Below, piece by piece: positions 23,205 to 34,328 of a stretch of DNA of 64,000 bases. Source of the stretch: Dugong dugon (taxonomy: Eukaryota; Chordata; Mammalia; Sirenia; Dugongidae); the NCBI GenBank assembly GCA_030035585.1, contig CM057468.1:54866145-54930144 (forward strand). Direction: 5' to 3'. Position numbers and translations under genes: made by a program. Positions within the stretch are counted from its first letter, which is position 1. Each line of letters opens with the position of its first letter. The notes under the pieces are model-generated. The model was given only the letters and a program-made list of their open reading frames with translations. It did not search any database and was not told the DNA's origin.

Positions 23205-23790
23205 TTTTGCAGATGATTTGATTATATAACCTAGAAAGCACAAGAAAATTAATAGAAAAAGTTTAGAATAAAAAAAATAGATTGAATATAATAAGAAAAA
23301 TTTACAAAAATCAATAGTTTTCTTATACACAATTTTTATCTACTTAAAAAATATAATGAGGAGTGGGGGATGGGTTGGGATACTCTATACCGACTACCAT
23401 AGAGAAAGCCTTATAACATACACAGGAATAATTCTCCAAAACATCTGCATGACCTGAGAATAAAGTTGCAAAAATGTACTTAGAGGTATAAGAGTTGAAT
23501 ATACAAAGTGATAAAATATAGATCTGCACAGAAAGACTGCTTTTGTTTTTAAGAGGTCAATCTTACTAAATTAATTTTTTAAATCTTAATACTATTATTG
23601 ATAGAGTTGTGCTTGATGCACAATCTGAATTTTATCGGAAAGAATGAGAGCAGCTAAGAACATTCTTAAATATAAAAAAGAGGGATTTGTTTTAGAACAA
23701 CAAAAGGCATGGCCATCATGATTGAAATAGTGCAGTAGCGCAAGAGTAGACAGAACAGATCAGGATACAGTCCTGACATACACTAGCCAG
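23205..23790 (+). mobile_element. Old L1 ORF2 fragment
   Basis: TTTTTGCAGATGATTTGATT encodes the region around the reverse transcriptase FADD box, and TACAAAAATCAATAGTTTTC further on matches L1 ORF2. Heavily broken; older than copies A to C. Confidence 0.55.
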
Positions 23791-23859
23791 TATTCAAATT
23801 TCCTGCACGGAAGTCACAGGAGACACATTCCTGCAGACTCCCCATAATTCACAATTTAT

Positions 23860-24353
23860 TCAACATTAATTCTGACTCAGGGCATTTCTGTTTACCAACT
23901 GGAGCAGAAGCTGCCTGTCCCGGCCCCAATCCTCTCGGGGCCCCGCTATTGTAATACACAACACGCCCCCATGCAACTGCCCCAGGGCGTCATCTGGCTG
24001 CTGAAGCCAGTTCCGCCTCCAGTGCCCAGCTGCAAGAGCTGGAGAATTTACACTGCGTTGAGCAGCGTTCAACCAATGACTGATGGGAGTTGGTACATAA
24101 AATCTCCAACTACCTCACCCCTCCGGTGGGTAACTGAGGAAAGAGGCCTACACTGACTCCTAGATTTCCTGGCAGTTTTAAGATCCAGTTACCCACTGCG
24201 GCAAACGGTTTGATGGTGCACTCTTTATTGTTTCCAGTTTACTGTTTCAATCCCTCACTCTCCATCGGGTGCTTCTTGGGATCACCTCCCAAATTAGTCA
24301 CCTGCGCTTGAATCTTTGTCTTGGGGTCGGCTTCTGGGGGAGCCCAAACTAAC
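23860..24353 (+). mobile_element. LTR-like sequence (3' part)
   Basis: This is a GC-richer patch in AT-rich surroundings. The last 100 bp (GGGATCACCTCCCAAATTAG, CTTTGTCTTGGGGTCGG, TCTGGGGGAGCCCAAACTAA) follow the end of a mammalian LTR, ending CAAACTAACAC. The 5' limit is unclear and no internal retroviral sequence is seen. Confidence 0.45.
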
Positions 24354-24694
24354 ACTAGCCAAAGTTACAGGTTGCAGGTTTCAGGGCCACGGATGCACCG
24401 TCTGGGGCATTATTTACTAGAATATACGACATTGTGCTTCACATTGTGCAAAAGAGGGACCCTGTCGGTTTACCATTATGCCTACTTCCCTTTTAGGAAT
24501 TATGATGTTCTTGACTGATTTTTAATGTTAGGAGCAGATATTAAATGATATACACAAAGTGATGCTCTACTAACTTTATTATATAGAGTATGTGTTAAGC
24601 ATAGATAGTGAGTGAATTAGTAACTTGTGAGCTATGTTAGACACAGATAAATTTTAAGCAGAGTATAAGTTGCAGTAAACATAAATTGGGATCA

Positions 24695-24877
24695 AAAACC
24701 AAACCCATTGGCATGGAGTCAATTCCAACTCATGTAGACCCCGTGTGTTACAGAGTAAAACTACTACATAAGGTCTTCTTGGTTGTAATATTTACAGAAG
24801 CAGATTATCAAGCCTTTCTTCCATGGTGCTGCTGGTTGGGTTGGCACCAGCAACCTTTAGGTTAATAGTCAATGGCA
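24695..24877 (-). mobile_element. AfroSINE
   Basis: Minus-strand copy with the CCAAACCCATTGGC head; the tRNA-like end is damaged, with no recognisable box near 24870. Confidence 0.75.
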
Positions 24878-25020
24878 AACTGACAAAAAGATGATTTATA
24901 GGCAGGTAATGAAGAAAACTCTTCACATAGTTGTATACTTTCTAAAACATTTGTTTTATAAGATGTATTATGCTGTTTATGCTGTTACCAATTACATCTG
25001 CACTGTTAATTGGGAAATTG

Positions 25021-25182
25021 CACTGATTCTGATTCACAGTGACCCCATGTGACAGAGTAGAACTGCTCCATAGGGTTTTCTCAGCTGTAATCTTTACGGT
25101 CTTTCTCCCATGAAGCCACTGGTTGGGTTCGAACCACCAAACTTTTGGTTAGCAACTGAGCACTTAACAATTGCACCACCAT
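25021..25182 (-). mobile_element. AfroSINE
   Basis: Minus-strand copy with GGTTCGAACCACC preserved and TTAACAATTGCACCACC at its end. Confidence 0.8.
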
Positions 25183-25189
25183 CTGCTTT

Positions 25190-26924
25190 AGAACTAATAA
25201 TTTGTTTAGGTTGATAAGATTTAAGTAGACAAACATACCAAAAATCAGAGTATTAGAGAATAGAAGAAAGGAAAATACAGACTTTCTCAGGCAGATGGCT
25301 CCTACATAGTTCAGTGTGGAATTAAGACTTGCATACAGAATCTGATGGTGGGTAGCACATAAAACTAGATTCTTCAAGTATCCTAGTTTACTAATTGCCA
25401 CTGCAATTGTCTCGTGTTTTCTGTTCAGGTCTTACAGTTGATTCTGACCATTGAGTGCTCTAAATTCCAGCTGATCTTTAATTAACTGAGTTCTAATATA
25501 AGGGAGAAAAATCCCCGCTATCATTTACAGTATAAGACTTGCTTCTTTGTTTTTCACTTTGGATCATGGAAATCACCAAAGTTTTACTGCGGTGTCTTAG
25601 ATTCTGATCCGAGAGGGGGGTGGTGCTAATCTAACATTTGGCAATTTCTGTTTTCCCAGGCAGTTACTCTGTAGTATGTCTGCCACACCAAGGCAAATAA
25701 ATTTTAAAAAGGAATATTTATCAATTGGAAGTTCCTTATCCAGGTAATCTAATAATCATCTGGAGACTGTTACTAAGGCCAAAAGCTGAAAATGTCTGAA
25801 AGAATAGGTGACAAAATACTCCCATAAAAACAGGTGCCAGTTTCATCACAGGAAATCCTGACAGTGCCAAAAGCTGCACTCTTCAGAGCGCCCGTATTTT
25901 TTTAATTCTAAAAGCTGGCTTTCACTAAGGTGCTTTAAAAAAATAATAATAATGAAAAACCTTTTGCTATATTTTAAACAGACTTTCTATCCAAAGATTA
26001 TTAAGAAAATATTCAAAATAAGTTTTAAAAGTTAAAGATTATATTGCAGGATTGTTTAATAATGAAATTGATTGCATCAAACTATGCAAAATAGTGCTAA
26101 GTTGATGGTAATAATGTGTTTATATGACCAAATATTTTAGTACTTGTATATTGAATAACAATTTTCCATGGTATGTGTGTCTGGGGAGGGAGACTATAAT
26201 ACAGAGATTTCACACAAGAAAAGATACGTAAGTACAGGACATTACAAATAATTTAAATTCAGAGATGTCAAATAGATGTTATTTCTGTACTCCCTACAAA
26301 GCTTAGCAAAGTGTCTCATACAGAGCACGGCTGAGTATTTGGTGAATAAATAAATGTAACATTTTACCTTATTTTCATATCTATTTTCACAAAGGCTTTG
26401 GGAGAAACAGGAGATTCTCTTTATCTCTGCAGTTCCAGCAAAAAGAATGAACACAGTCTTCAAGATTTGTTCCAAGAGCAGTAAGGGAGGAAGGAGGATT
26501 AGCTGTGAGCATAACTTCACTGGAATCTCCCTAGAATTAGAACACGCAATTCCCTGTGTTTTATGCTACAAGGAAAATACCAACTGCGATACTCTAATAT
26601 TATGTTGTCCTGCCTACCCAGTCTCCTCTTGCCCTGATTCTTGGCTTCCCTAGAAATTTCTTCCTCCTCTTGACGTGGCTTCTCGCTGATAAACAAATGG
26701 ATTAGAAGAGTTTTCCTGACCAAATGGTTGGCTCATGGAGACAGTTTAAGTAACTGGAGAAAGCTTCATGGAGGAGGTAGAATTAAAAGTTGGCCTTGAA
26801 GGAAGATAGGACCTGGACTGGTGGAGGGAAAATAGCCTTACAGCCAAACAGAACAGTGAGGTCTACAGTTTTAGGGTTTATAACTGCATCTATTGCAATA
26901 TGTTGAATACACATTACTGTTGTG
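25190..26924. other. Unassigned intergenic sequence
   Basis: AT-rich, no gene recognised. The motif GGTGAATAAATAAATG near 26341 is weakly L2-like but too short to call. Confidence 0.45.
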
Positions 26925-27095
26925 TGGTGTTGAGTCGATTCTGACTCATAGTGACCCTATAGGACAGAGTAGAACTTCCCCATAGGGTTTCCTAAGCTGT
27001 AATTTTTACAGAAGCAGATCGCCAGATCTTTTCTTCTGCAGAGTCACCTTTTGGTTAACAGCTGAGCTCTTAACCACTGCACCACCAGTGCTCTG
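26925..27095 (-). mobile_element. AfroSINE
   Basis: Minus-strand copy: TGGTGTTGAGTCGATTCTG to TTAACCACTGCACCACCAGT. Confidence 0.85.
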
Positions 27096-27113
27096 AATAT
27101 GCATATAAACAAA

Positions 27114-27281
27114 AATGAAACCATTGCTGTCTAGTCTATTCTTGCTAATAGTAACCCTACAGGACAGAGTAGAACTGCCCCACAGGGTTTCCAAGGAGCA
27201 ACTGATGGATTTGAACTGCTGACCTTTTGGTTAGCAGTTGTAACTCGCCATAGCTCTTAACCACTGCACCACCGGGGCTCA
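27114..27281 (-). mobile_element. AfroSINE
   Basis: Minus-strand copy 18 bp after the previous one, from GAAACCATTGCTGTC to TTAACCACTGCACCACCGGG. Confidence 0.85.
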
Positions 27282-27730
27282 TATAGACGTATACATATAG
27301 ATATGTAGAGTGAGATTGCATTATGGAGGGTCTTTAAAAGCAGGTGGGCTGGTTCAACATTCAAAAATCAAATCAATGTAAGTCACCAAATCAACAGGAT
27401 TAAAAAAACACACACACACATTTGATCATGTCAACAAATGTAATAAAGTCATTTGACAAAACTCAACATGCATCATGAAAGGAACTCTCAGCAAAGTAAG
27501 AACCGTAGAAAATTTTCTCATTTATAAAAAGTCTACGGCTATTAATTTAATGGTGAAAGACTGAAAGATTTCACCCTGATATTAGAAACAAGGCAAGGAA
27601 GTTTGCTGTCATTCAACATTGTATTTGAGGCCCTAGACAGTGCAGTAGGGTAAGATAAAGAAATAAAAGTCATACAGATTGAAAAGGAAGAACAAATATT
27701 ACCTTTATTTACATAATAATAAGATAAATA

Positions 27731-27927
27731 AACCAGCTGTCATCAAGTCTACTTTGACCCATGAGAACTCGTATGTGTCAGAGTAGAACTGTGCTCCATA
27801 GGGTTTTCAGTATGAATGATTTTTGAGAAGTAGATTGCCAGGCCTTTCTTCCAAAGCATGTGTGGATGGGTTCAGCCTTTTGGCTGTGGTTGAGCGTTAA
27901 CCATTTGAGCCACCCTGGGACTCCTCA
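27731..27927 (-). mobile_element. AfroSINE
   Basis: Diverged minus-strand copy: AGAGTAGAACTGTGCTCCAT, then GGCCTTTCTTCCAAAG, then GAGCCACCCTGGGACTCC. Confidence 0.75.
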
Positions 27928-28009
27928 GGGAGGTGCAAATTAAAACTACTACGATAGACCTACTAGAATAGTTCTTGAAAACTCAACACTACAAAGTACT
28001 AGCATCTTA

Positions 28010-28557
28010 CGCTGAGTTTTGTAGAGAAGCAAAACCAGTGAAGCATAGATAGATGATAGATAGATAGACACTGTATGTACATGCAGAGAGAGAGATTCAT
28101 CTCAAGGAAATGGCTCATGCTGTTGTAGAGTCTGGCAAGTCCGAAGTCTGTGGGTCAGGCATCAGGCTTCAGGCTTCAGGCTGGAGGCTTCTCCTGACTC
28201 ACATAGCTGCAGGGGCTGATGAACCCAAGATCTACAGGTCAGACGGCGGCTGCTGGCCCAAGTCCCAAGAACTGGAGGTTAGATGCTAACCAGACAAATG
28301 CAGGATCCAGAGCAGAGTAAAAGGCCATGAGGTTTGCCAGAAAGTCCAAATATACTGGATGCAGGCCACAGCCCCAAGGAAACTCCCTTTCAACTGATAG
28401 GCTACTCACAACAGATTCTATCATGGAGGTGATCACATTATATCAGATCTCATCATGGAGGTGATTACATCATTATATGACTGCCACACTACATCATAAC
28501 TGCCAAACCACTGAAATCATGGCCCAGCCAAGTTGACACACAACCTTAACAATCACA
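28010..28557 (-). mobile_element. ERVL-type LTR inserted in old L1
   Basis: On the minus strand it opens TGTGATTG followed by GTGTGTCAACTTGGC and closes with TGGTTTTGCTTCTCTAC. The same family is at 54809-55400 on plus: TCAAGGAAATGGCTCA here, and TGAGCTATTTCCTTGA there. L1 sequence stands on both sides. A GATA-rich microsatellite lies at 28056-28070. Confidence 0.6.
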
Positions 28558-29017
28558 GGTAGCAAGGATGTACTTTGTAATGAGCAACTGGAACATTCAT
28601 ATATTGCAGACGGAAATGCAAAATGGTATAGTCACTTTGCAAAAGCAGTTTGGTAATTTCTGGTGAAGTTAACCATCCACTTACCATTTGACATAGCAGT
28701 CTTACTTTTAGGTATTTAAGCAAGAGAAATAAAAACATATGTCCACGCAAAGACCTTAATGTGACTATTTATAGCAGTTTTACTCATAATTGCTGAAAAC
28801 TGGAAATAGCCCAAATGTCCATTAACTGGTGACTGAGTAATCCAGTTATGGTATATCATACAGTGGAATATTACAAATGAGTCGTAAAAATGAACTACTC
28901 ATATATGCAAACACGGTTGAATCTCAAAAGCATTATGCTAAGTGAAAGAAACTATACACAAAAGGCTATATACTGTCAACTTATATGACATTCTGAAAAA
29001 GGAAAACTATGGGGACA

Positions 29018-29691
29018 TGTCTTAGTTATCTAGTGCTTTATAACGGAAAAACCACAAGTGGATGGCTTTCACAAACAGAAATTTATTCTCTCACGGTCTA
29101 GAAGGCTAGAAGTCTGAATTCAGGGCACCAGCTCTGGGCAAAAGCTTTCTCTTTCTGTTGGCTCTGGGAGAAGGTCTTTGTCATCAATCTTTCCCTGGGT
29201 CTAGGAGTTTCTCAGCACAAGGACCCTGCATCCAAAAGACATGTTTCGCTTCCAGCTCTTCTTTTTTGGTGGTAGGTGTTTCCTCTCCTCTCTGCTCAAC
29301 TCTCTCTTTTATATTTCAAAAGACATTGATTTGAGGTACAACCTAATCCTGTAGATTGAGTCCTGCCTCATTAACACAACTGCCTCTAATCCTGCCTCAT
29401 TAGCATTATAACAAAAACCCGTTGCCATCAAGTCAATTCCAACTCAGAGCGACCCTACAGGACAGAGTAGAACTGCCCCATACGGTTTCCAAGGAGTGGC
29501 TGGTGGATTTGAACTGCTGACATTTTGGTTAGCAGCCAAGTTCTTAACCACTGGGCCATTATAGAGGTTAGAATTTACAACATGTAGGATAAATACATCA
29601 GATCACAAAATGGAGGATAACCATACAATAATGGGAATCATGGCCTAACCAAGTTAACACGCCTTTTTGGGAGACAATTCAATCCATAACA
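29018..29691 (-). mobile_element. ERVL-type solo LTR with 5-bp target duplication
   Basis: On plus it runs TGTCTTAG...CCATAACA, so on minus TGTTATGG...CTAAGACA, with TG...CA ends. GGACA at 29013-29017 and 29692-29696 is a perfect 5-bp duplication, and the L1 3' UTR continues across it. It is itself interrupted by an AfroSINE at 29411-29556. It shares blocks with the other two LTRs (AATCATGGCCTA, CACAAAATGGAGGATAA) but belongs to a different subfamily. Confidence 0.8.
29411..29556 (-). mobile_element. AfroSINE inserted in the LTR
   Basis: CATTATA at 29404-29410 and 29557-29563 is a 7-bp target duplication. The copy runs from AACAAAAACCCGTTGCC to TTAACCACTGGGC. Confidence 0.85.
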
Positions 29692-30067
29692 GGACAGAAA
29701 TAAGATCAGTGGTTGCCAGGAGCTGGAGACAGGGGAAGAAGATTGAAAGTTACATGCGTAACTTTCAGAGGTGATGGAAATATTCTGTATCCTACTGTGA
29801 TAGTGGTAACATGACCACATGTGTTTGTCAAAATCCATTAAAGTATATGCCTAAAAGGAGTGTTTTTCTGTAAGATAAATTATACTACAATAAATCGGAC
29901 TAAAAAAAAAAAAAAAGAAAGAAAGAAAAGAAAATGGAGTTCAGTGAAATGTTCCACATTTTAGTGTTGTTATGAGAAGATTGGGTTTGGGCAAATGTCA
30001 GGTGAGGGGCTATTAATTCTGAGGGAAGGTAAAAACAACAAAGCTGCTTGGTTATGGTAAGAGAAAT

Positions 30068-30262
30068 CTGTGGTTGCCTAGAAGGGGAGAGGATTTATTG
30101 ACTGGGAAGGGGCATGAACCTCCTGAAGTGACAGCAATATTCTACATCTTAATTGGGGTGATGGTTACAGGGGTGTATACATTTGTCAAAACTCAACAAG
30201 TTGTAAATTTAAGACTTAAATTTTATAATATTGTATGTAAATTATACCAAAGGGAAAAAAAA
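30068..30262 (+). mobile_element. L1 3' UTR end (old)
   Basis: TGTGGTTGCCTAGAAGGGG, GACTGGGAAGGGGCATGA, GGGGTGTATACATTTGTC and GTATGTAAATTATACC are in the order of an old L1 3' terminus. It follows the A-tail of the previous L1. Confidence 0.65.
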
Positions 30263-30264
30263 TC

Positions 30265-31251
30265 CGAAAGGTGCGTATCCAGTTGTGTCACGACTGACAG
30301 GATATCTCATGCAGAGTGAATGTGGGTATGTGTGTGGGTGTGTGTGTGGGTGTGTGTAAGGGCTGGAATATAAATTGTGGAGATTTTTCCTGCTGTAACA
30401 TTTTCTTCACCACTTGTCTCACCCTTATTCTTGAACCACCCACACTGATCATGAAAACTCACTAACGCCCTCACTCACCACCATTTTTAAGAACTCATTT
30501 ACTTTCCCTTAGTTCTTTGGCACTGTGTGGGTTTCTGCTTCTATGCTACTCAATTCAAATGATTACCAACTAATTAGACCATTATCTACCTATTATCAGA
30601 ATCGAAGGCTAAGATGTATGCATATTCTTACTAAATGACTGAGGACCTAGGAAGAAACTTAAATCACGTATTTATCACTTATTAATAGAGGAAATTAAAA
30701 AGATGCATATATCGTTATCATTCTAGTCATCCAATTTTGACTCAAAGAGTTCTACATAATTTTTTTTCCCAAAAGGAGTCAATGTCATCAGAGGACAAGA
30801 CAATGAAACCTGAAACTTAATAATTGGTCTTTTTATAATTTATCCAAGGGTAAAAGGGTAGCATTGTGGTCATTTTAAATGTTAAAAAAATTCGTTGTAT
30901 TTCTATTAAAAAGAGAGAGAAAGAGAAAAAATTCTCAGTCAAACAAAAAGAACCCTAGGAAATTGCCAACTGAAAAGTAACCAATCTTCAAAAAAAAAAA
31001 AAAAAAAAAAAAACACTGTAGATTGAGATAAATATTTTTTATCCAAAGTAATCTCATAAATTTTAAATGCAGCAAAATATAAACTTCAATAATTTTGTTT
31101 TTCAAAACGCAGTATGGAACAGTATAATTGCAAATGTTTTCAATCGACATGTTTTTGTTTTTTTCAGGGTATCTGGTAAGGGAAGAGAGGTCTGTAAATT
31201 ATATCCAAAGTCATTCCTGAAAAGACTCTGATGTTATGATTCCAATATTTT
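30265..31251. other. Unassigned intergenic sequence
   Basis: A GTGTGTGGGT-type microsatellite lies at 30323-30359 and a run of about 24 A at 30991-31014. No gene recognised. Confidence 0.5.
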
Positions 31252-31267
31252 AAAAGAAAGAAAATGG

Positions 31268-33329
31268 GAAGATGGCGCTCTAGGCAGAAGCACCATGCCG
31301 TCCCTCCACAGCAAAGATCCGAAAAACTAAGCCTAACAGAGAATCAACAATCCTGAAACCCTAGAACACCAAATGAAGAGATTAAGAACTCAGCCAAACA
31401 CCAGACGGAGTGAGAATACTAAAAGAGAATGGAGAGCGAGGAGAGACTCATGCAGAGATTCCTTACCAGCTGGCGCAGCGCGGATCCACCATCTTGGATT
31501 CCTATCGGAGACCAGCAAACGGGAGGGCAGCCTCGCAGAGCGTCCAGTGGGAGACAGAACGACTGGTAAACTGTGGTGCGCGCTTTCCCACCCCCCACCC
31601 CTCTTCACCTTGGCTGGGGCTCCCCTGCTTTCCGTGGCCAGGGTCCCTGGGCTGGGGGGCGCCGGTGCTTAGATTCTGCGCGCCCGGGCTGGCAGCTTTC
31701 TGAGAGCCGTTTGCTGGCTGCTGGCGAAGCTTTTTCTGCCGCCTCCCCCTCCTTTTGCCTGGGTGCCTGGTTCCGAGCACCGTCTTTGCTCTCTCCTGCT
31801 GGGCTGTGGGGCTGTGTTTGGGCGTGCGGCAGCTTCCAGGTCTGGGCTGCCACGCTGGTGAGATCCCGGGGCCCTTGTTTGTTCGCCCCTCTGCTTCCCG
31901 TGGCCACGGTCTCTTAACCCCGAGACTGCCAGCTGTTTGGAATTTGCGCCCCTGAGTGGGGGCTCTCTGGGTCCCATTTGTTGGCTGTTGGTGTGGCATT
32001 TTCTGCTTCTTCTGGTTTCTCACTTGCCTCTTGCTGCCTCCCCCTCCTTTTACTCAGATGCCTGGTTCAGAGCACCATCTTTGGTCTCTCTTGCGGGGCT
32101 GTGGGACTGCCTTCGGACGTGTGGCTGCTTCCAGGTCTGGGCTGCCACGCTGGCGAGATCCCGGGGCCCTTGTTCGTTTGCCCCTCTGCTTCTTGTGGCC
32201 ACGGTCTCTTAACCCTGAGACTGCCGGCTGCTTGGAATTTGCACCCCTGAGTGGGGGCTCTCTGGGTCCCATTTGTTGGCTGTTGGTGTGGCATTTTCTG
32301 CTTCTTCTGGTTTCTTGCTCGCCTCTTGCTGCCTCCCCCTCCTTTTGCTCGGGTGCCTGGTTCCGAGCGCCGTCTTTGCTCTCTCCGGCGGGGCTGTGGG
32401 GCTGCGTTCGGGTGGGTGGTGGATTCCAGGTCTGGGCTGCCATGCTGGTGAGATCCCGGGGCCTTTGTTCGTTGGCCCCTCTGCTTCCCGTGGCCACGGT
32501 CTCTTAACCCTGAGACTGCCGGCTGCTTGGAATTTGCACCCCTGAGTGGGGGCTCTCTGGGTCCCATTTGTTGGCACTGACTGCTGGTGTTCCTTTTTTT
32601 TTTTTTTTAATTTTATTTTTCTTCTTTTTTGATTAGTTTTGTCATCTTTTCCCTCTTATTCCTTTTTGTCTTTCTTCATTGCTTAATTTCTCGTCTCCCT
32701 ATCTCTTCCTTCTCTTTCTGATCCCTGAATACCAGGCGATGTATGCCTCTGTACCTTCTGGCCAGGCTGTGCTGTGAAAACTGAGACCGACTCCCCCAGA
32801 CCTCATAGCTGCATCGGTGGGATCCCTGGGAACCTTGCAGTTCTTTAACTTTTCTGATTTTTATTTGTTCATTCTTTCCTTTTCTTTCTCTTCCCCCTTC
32901 TGGTTTCCTCCATCGCATAGTCTCTCATCTGTACATTCCAACGACAAGCTCCCCTAGCATTCTTTCATGTTTGTATGCTTTTTGCTCCTGCTCCTCTCTC
33001 CTCTCTCCCATATCCAGCTTAGCTTCACACATAACCATCTTCCCGCTGCACCCTACCTACCTGCACTGTGCACTTGACATCACACCACCAAGCCGTGCAG
33101 GCACGCCCTATTGGAACCTGCCCAGCACTGACTACCGACCGTCCTGGGGGCTGTGGTGAGTGCCACAAACAACCCGTCCCAGTGGCTCCTCTTCAGCTAG
33201 ATCGGCCCAGCTGTACCACAAGGACGAAACAACAACAAAAAAAATCTACAATCAATAAACGAGAGAAATATCTACTGAATCCCCCGAAAACAGCAAACAA
33301 TAGCAAAACATTTACAAAAACAAGACAAG
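31268..33329 (+). promoter_or_regulatory. L1 copy B 5' UTR with GC-rich monomer array
   Basis: Starts GGAAGATGGCGCTCTAGGC; the GATGGCG box resembles a YY1-type site near the L1 start. Between 31560 and 32580 it becomes GC- and CpG-rich, then T-rich (TTTTTTAATTTTATTT near 32600), then matches copy A again from TTTCTCGTCTCC to the ORF1 ATG. In L1s the 5' UTR drives RNA polymerase II transcription. Internal tandem monomers of this type are known from mouse L1. Promoter activity here is inferred, not shown. Confidence 0.75.
31741..32574 (+). repeat. 295-bp tandem monomers in L1 5' UTR
   Basis: Unit starts (GCCTCCCCCTCCTTTT) lie at 31741, 32036 and 32331, exactly 295 bp apart. The third unit is cut at about 32574, after CCCATTTGTTGGC. 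Landmarks in each unit are CAGGTCTGGGCTGCCA, GAGATCCCGGGGCC, GGCCACGGTCTCTTAACCC and GAGTGGGGGCTCTCTGGGTC. A more diverged partial unit seems to precede the array at about 31615-31740. Because 295 leaves remainder 1 on division by 3, each frame reads all three translations in turn, which explains the overlapping long frames on both strands. Confidence 0.92.
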
Positions 33330-34328
33330 ATGGCTCCAATATGCATCCAAATTAAAACACCAGATAACTCTCCTGTGGAAGAAAATGCACTAGAAGTACC
33401 TGATAGGGAACTCAAATCACTAATACTGGGAATCTTCCAAGAACTGAGGCAAAAAGCTGACAAACATGAGGAAAAAATAGACAAATTTATGGAAAATACA
33501 GACAAAAAATTGGAAGAATTCAGGAAGATGATGCAGGAACAAAATGCCAAAATAAATTCACAACTCGAAATTATACAAAAACAACAATTAGAAATCCAAA
33601 AGATAAACAACAAGATTTCAGAAATGGACGGTGTCATAGAAGGGCTGAGAAGTAGATTTGAAACCATGGAAGACAGGATCAGTGGAACTGAAGACAAACA
33701 CTTGGATACAACTCTGTTTCAGGAAAACTCAGAAAAAAGAACAAAGAAAAATGAAGAGACCCTGAGAGTTATGTGGGACACAATTAAAAGCAAAAACTTA
33801 CGAGTGATTGGCATACCAGAACAGGGGGAGAAAACAGAAAACACAGAAAGGATCATTGACGAACTGCTGACAGAAAACTTTCCCAATATCATGAAAAATG
33901 AAAAGCTGGCCATCCAAGAAGCTCAGCGAACCCCATATAGAAGAGACCCCAAAAGAAAATCACCAAGACATATCATATTCACACTCGCTAAAACTAAAGA
34001 CAAACAAAGAATCCTGAGAGCAGCTCATGAAAAACAAGAAGTCACATACAGAGGAGAAACAATAAGACTAAGCTCAGATTATTCGGCAGAAACCATGCAG
34101 GCAAGAAGGCAATGGGATGACATATATAAAATCTTCAAAGAAAAAAATTGTCAGCCAAGAATAATATATCCTGCAAAACTCTCATTCAAATTTGATGGTG
34201 AAATTAGGTCATTTCCAGATAAACAGAAACTAAAGGAATATGCAAAAGTCAAACCAAACTTACAAGAATTATTAAAGGGAGTTCTTCTATCTGAGGACAA
34301 ACAGCTTCAGCCCTCAGGAAGGACCTAG
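33330..34328 (+). CDS. L1 ORF1 protein (ORF1p), intact, 332 aa
   Basis: L1 ORF1p is an RNA-binding trimeric chaperone that packages L1 RNA in the cytoplasm and is needed for retrotransposition. The frame is uninterrupted from ATG to TAG. Residues 26-118 form a long charged heptad-like coiled coil (QKADKHEEKIDKF, EIIQKQQLEIQKINNK). Residues 157-236 are the RRM-like domain (LRVIGIPEQ, AQRTPYRRDPKRKSPRH). Residues 240-320 are the C-terminal domain, with SAETMQARRQW and IIYPAKLSF, which includes the paired arginines known to bind RNA. The length is close to that of other mammalian ORF1p. In copy A the start is mutated and the frame runs further at the 3' end, so the exact C-terminus of the family is uncertain. 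A small ACCTAGG duplication sits at the stop. Confidence 0.93.
   Translation: MAPICIQIKTPDNSPVEENALEVPDRELKSLILGIFQELRQKADKHEEKIDKFMENTDKKLEEFRKMMQEQNAKINSQLEIIQKQQLEIQKINNKISEMDGVIEGLRSRFETMEDRISGTEDKHLDTTLFQENSEKRTKKNEETLRVMWDTIKSKNLRVIGIPEQGEKTENTERIIDELLTENFPNIMKNEKLAIQEAQRTPYRRDPKRKSPRHIIFTLAKTKDKQRILRAAHEKQEVTYRGETIRLSSDYSAETMQARRQWDDIYKIFKEKNCQPRIIYPAKLSFKFDGEIRSFPDKQKLKEYAKVKPNLQELLKGVLLSEDKQLQPSGRT

Larger units (their letters stand above)
27350..29918 (+). mobile_element. Old L1, internally deleted, carrying three later insertions
   Basis: The segment 27350-27725 matches L1 ORF2 before the FADD box (GGTTCAACATTCAAAAATCA, AATGGTGAAAGACTGAAAG). The sequence resumes at GTGCAAATTAAAACTACTAC (27935), which is near the ORF2 end, so about 1.4 kb of ORF2 is missing. 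It then continues through GAAATGCAAAATGGTATAG to a 3' UTR with GATCAGTGGTTGCCAGGAGC and an A-tail at 29900-29918. An AfroSINE (27731-27927) and two LTRs (28010-28557, 29018-29691) interrupt it. Confidence 0.65.

Noticed and set aside
30323-30359. GT-rich tract as a regulatory site
   Set aside because: Ordinary microsatellite, with no adjacent gene to regulate.
31390-32577. About ten long frames on both strands as candidate genes
   Set aside because: They repeat the same peptides in different phases, as expected from a 295-bp period (remainder 1 modulo 3) in GC-rich DNA.
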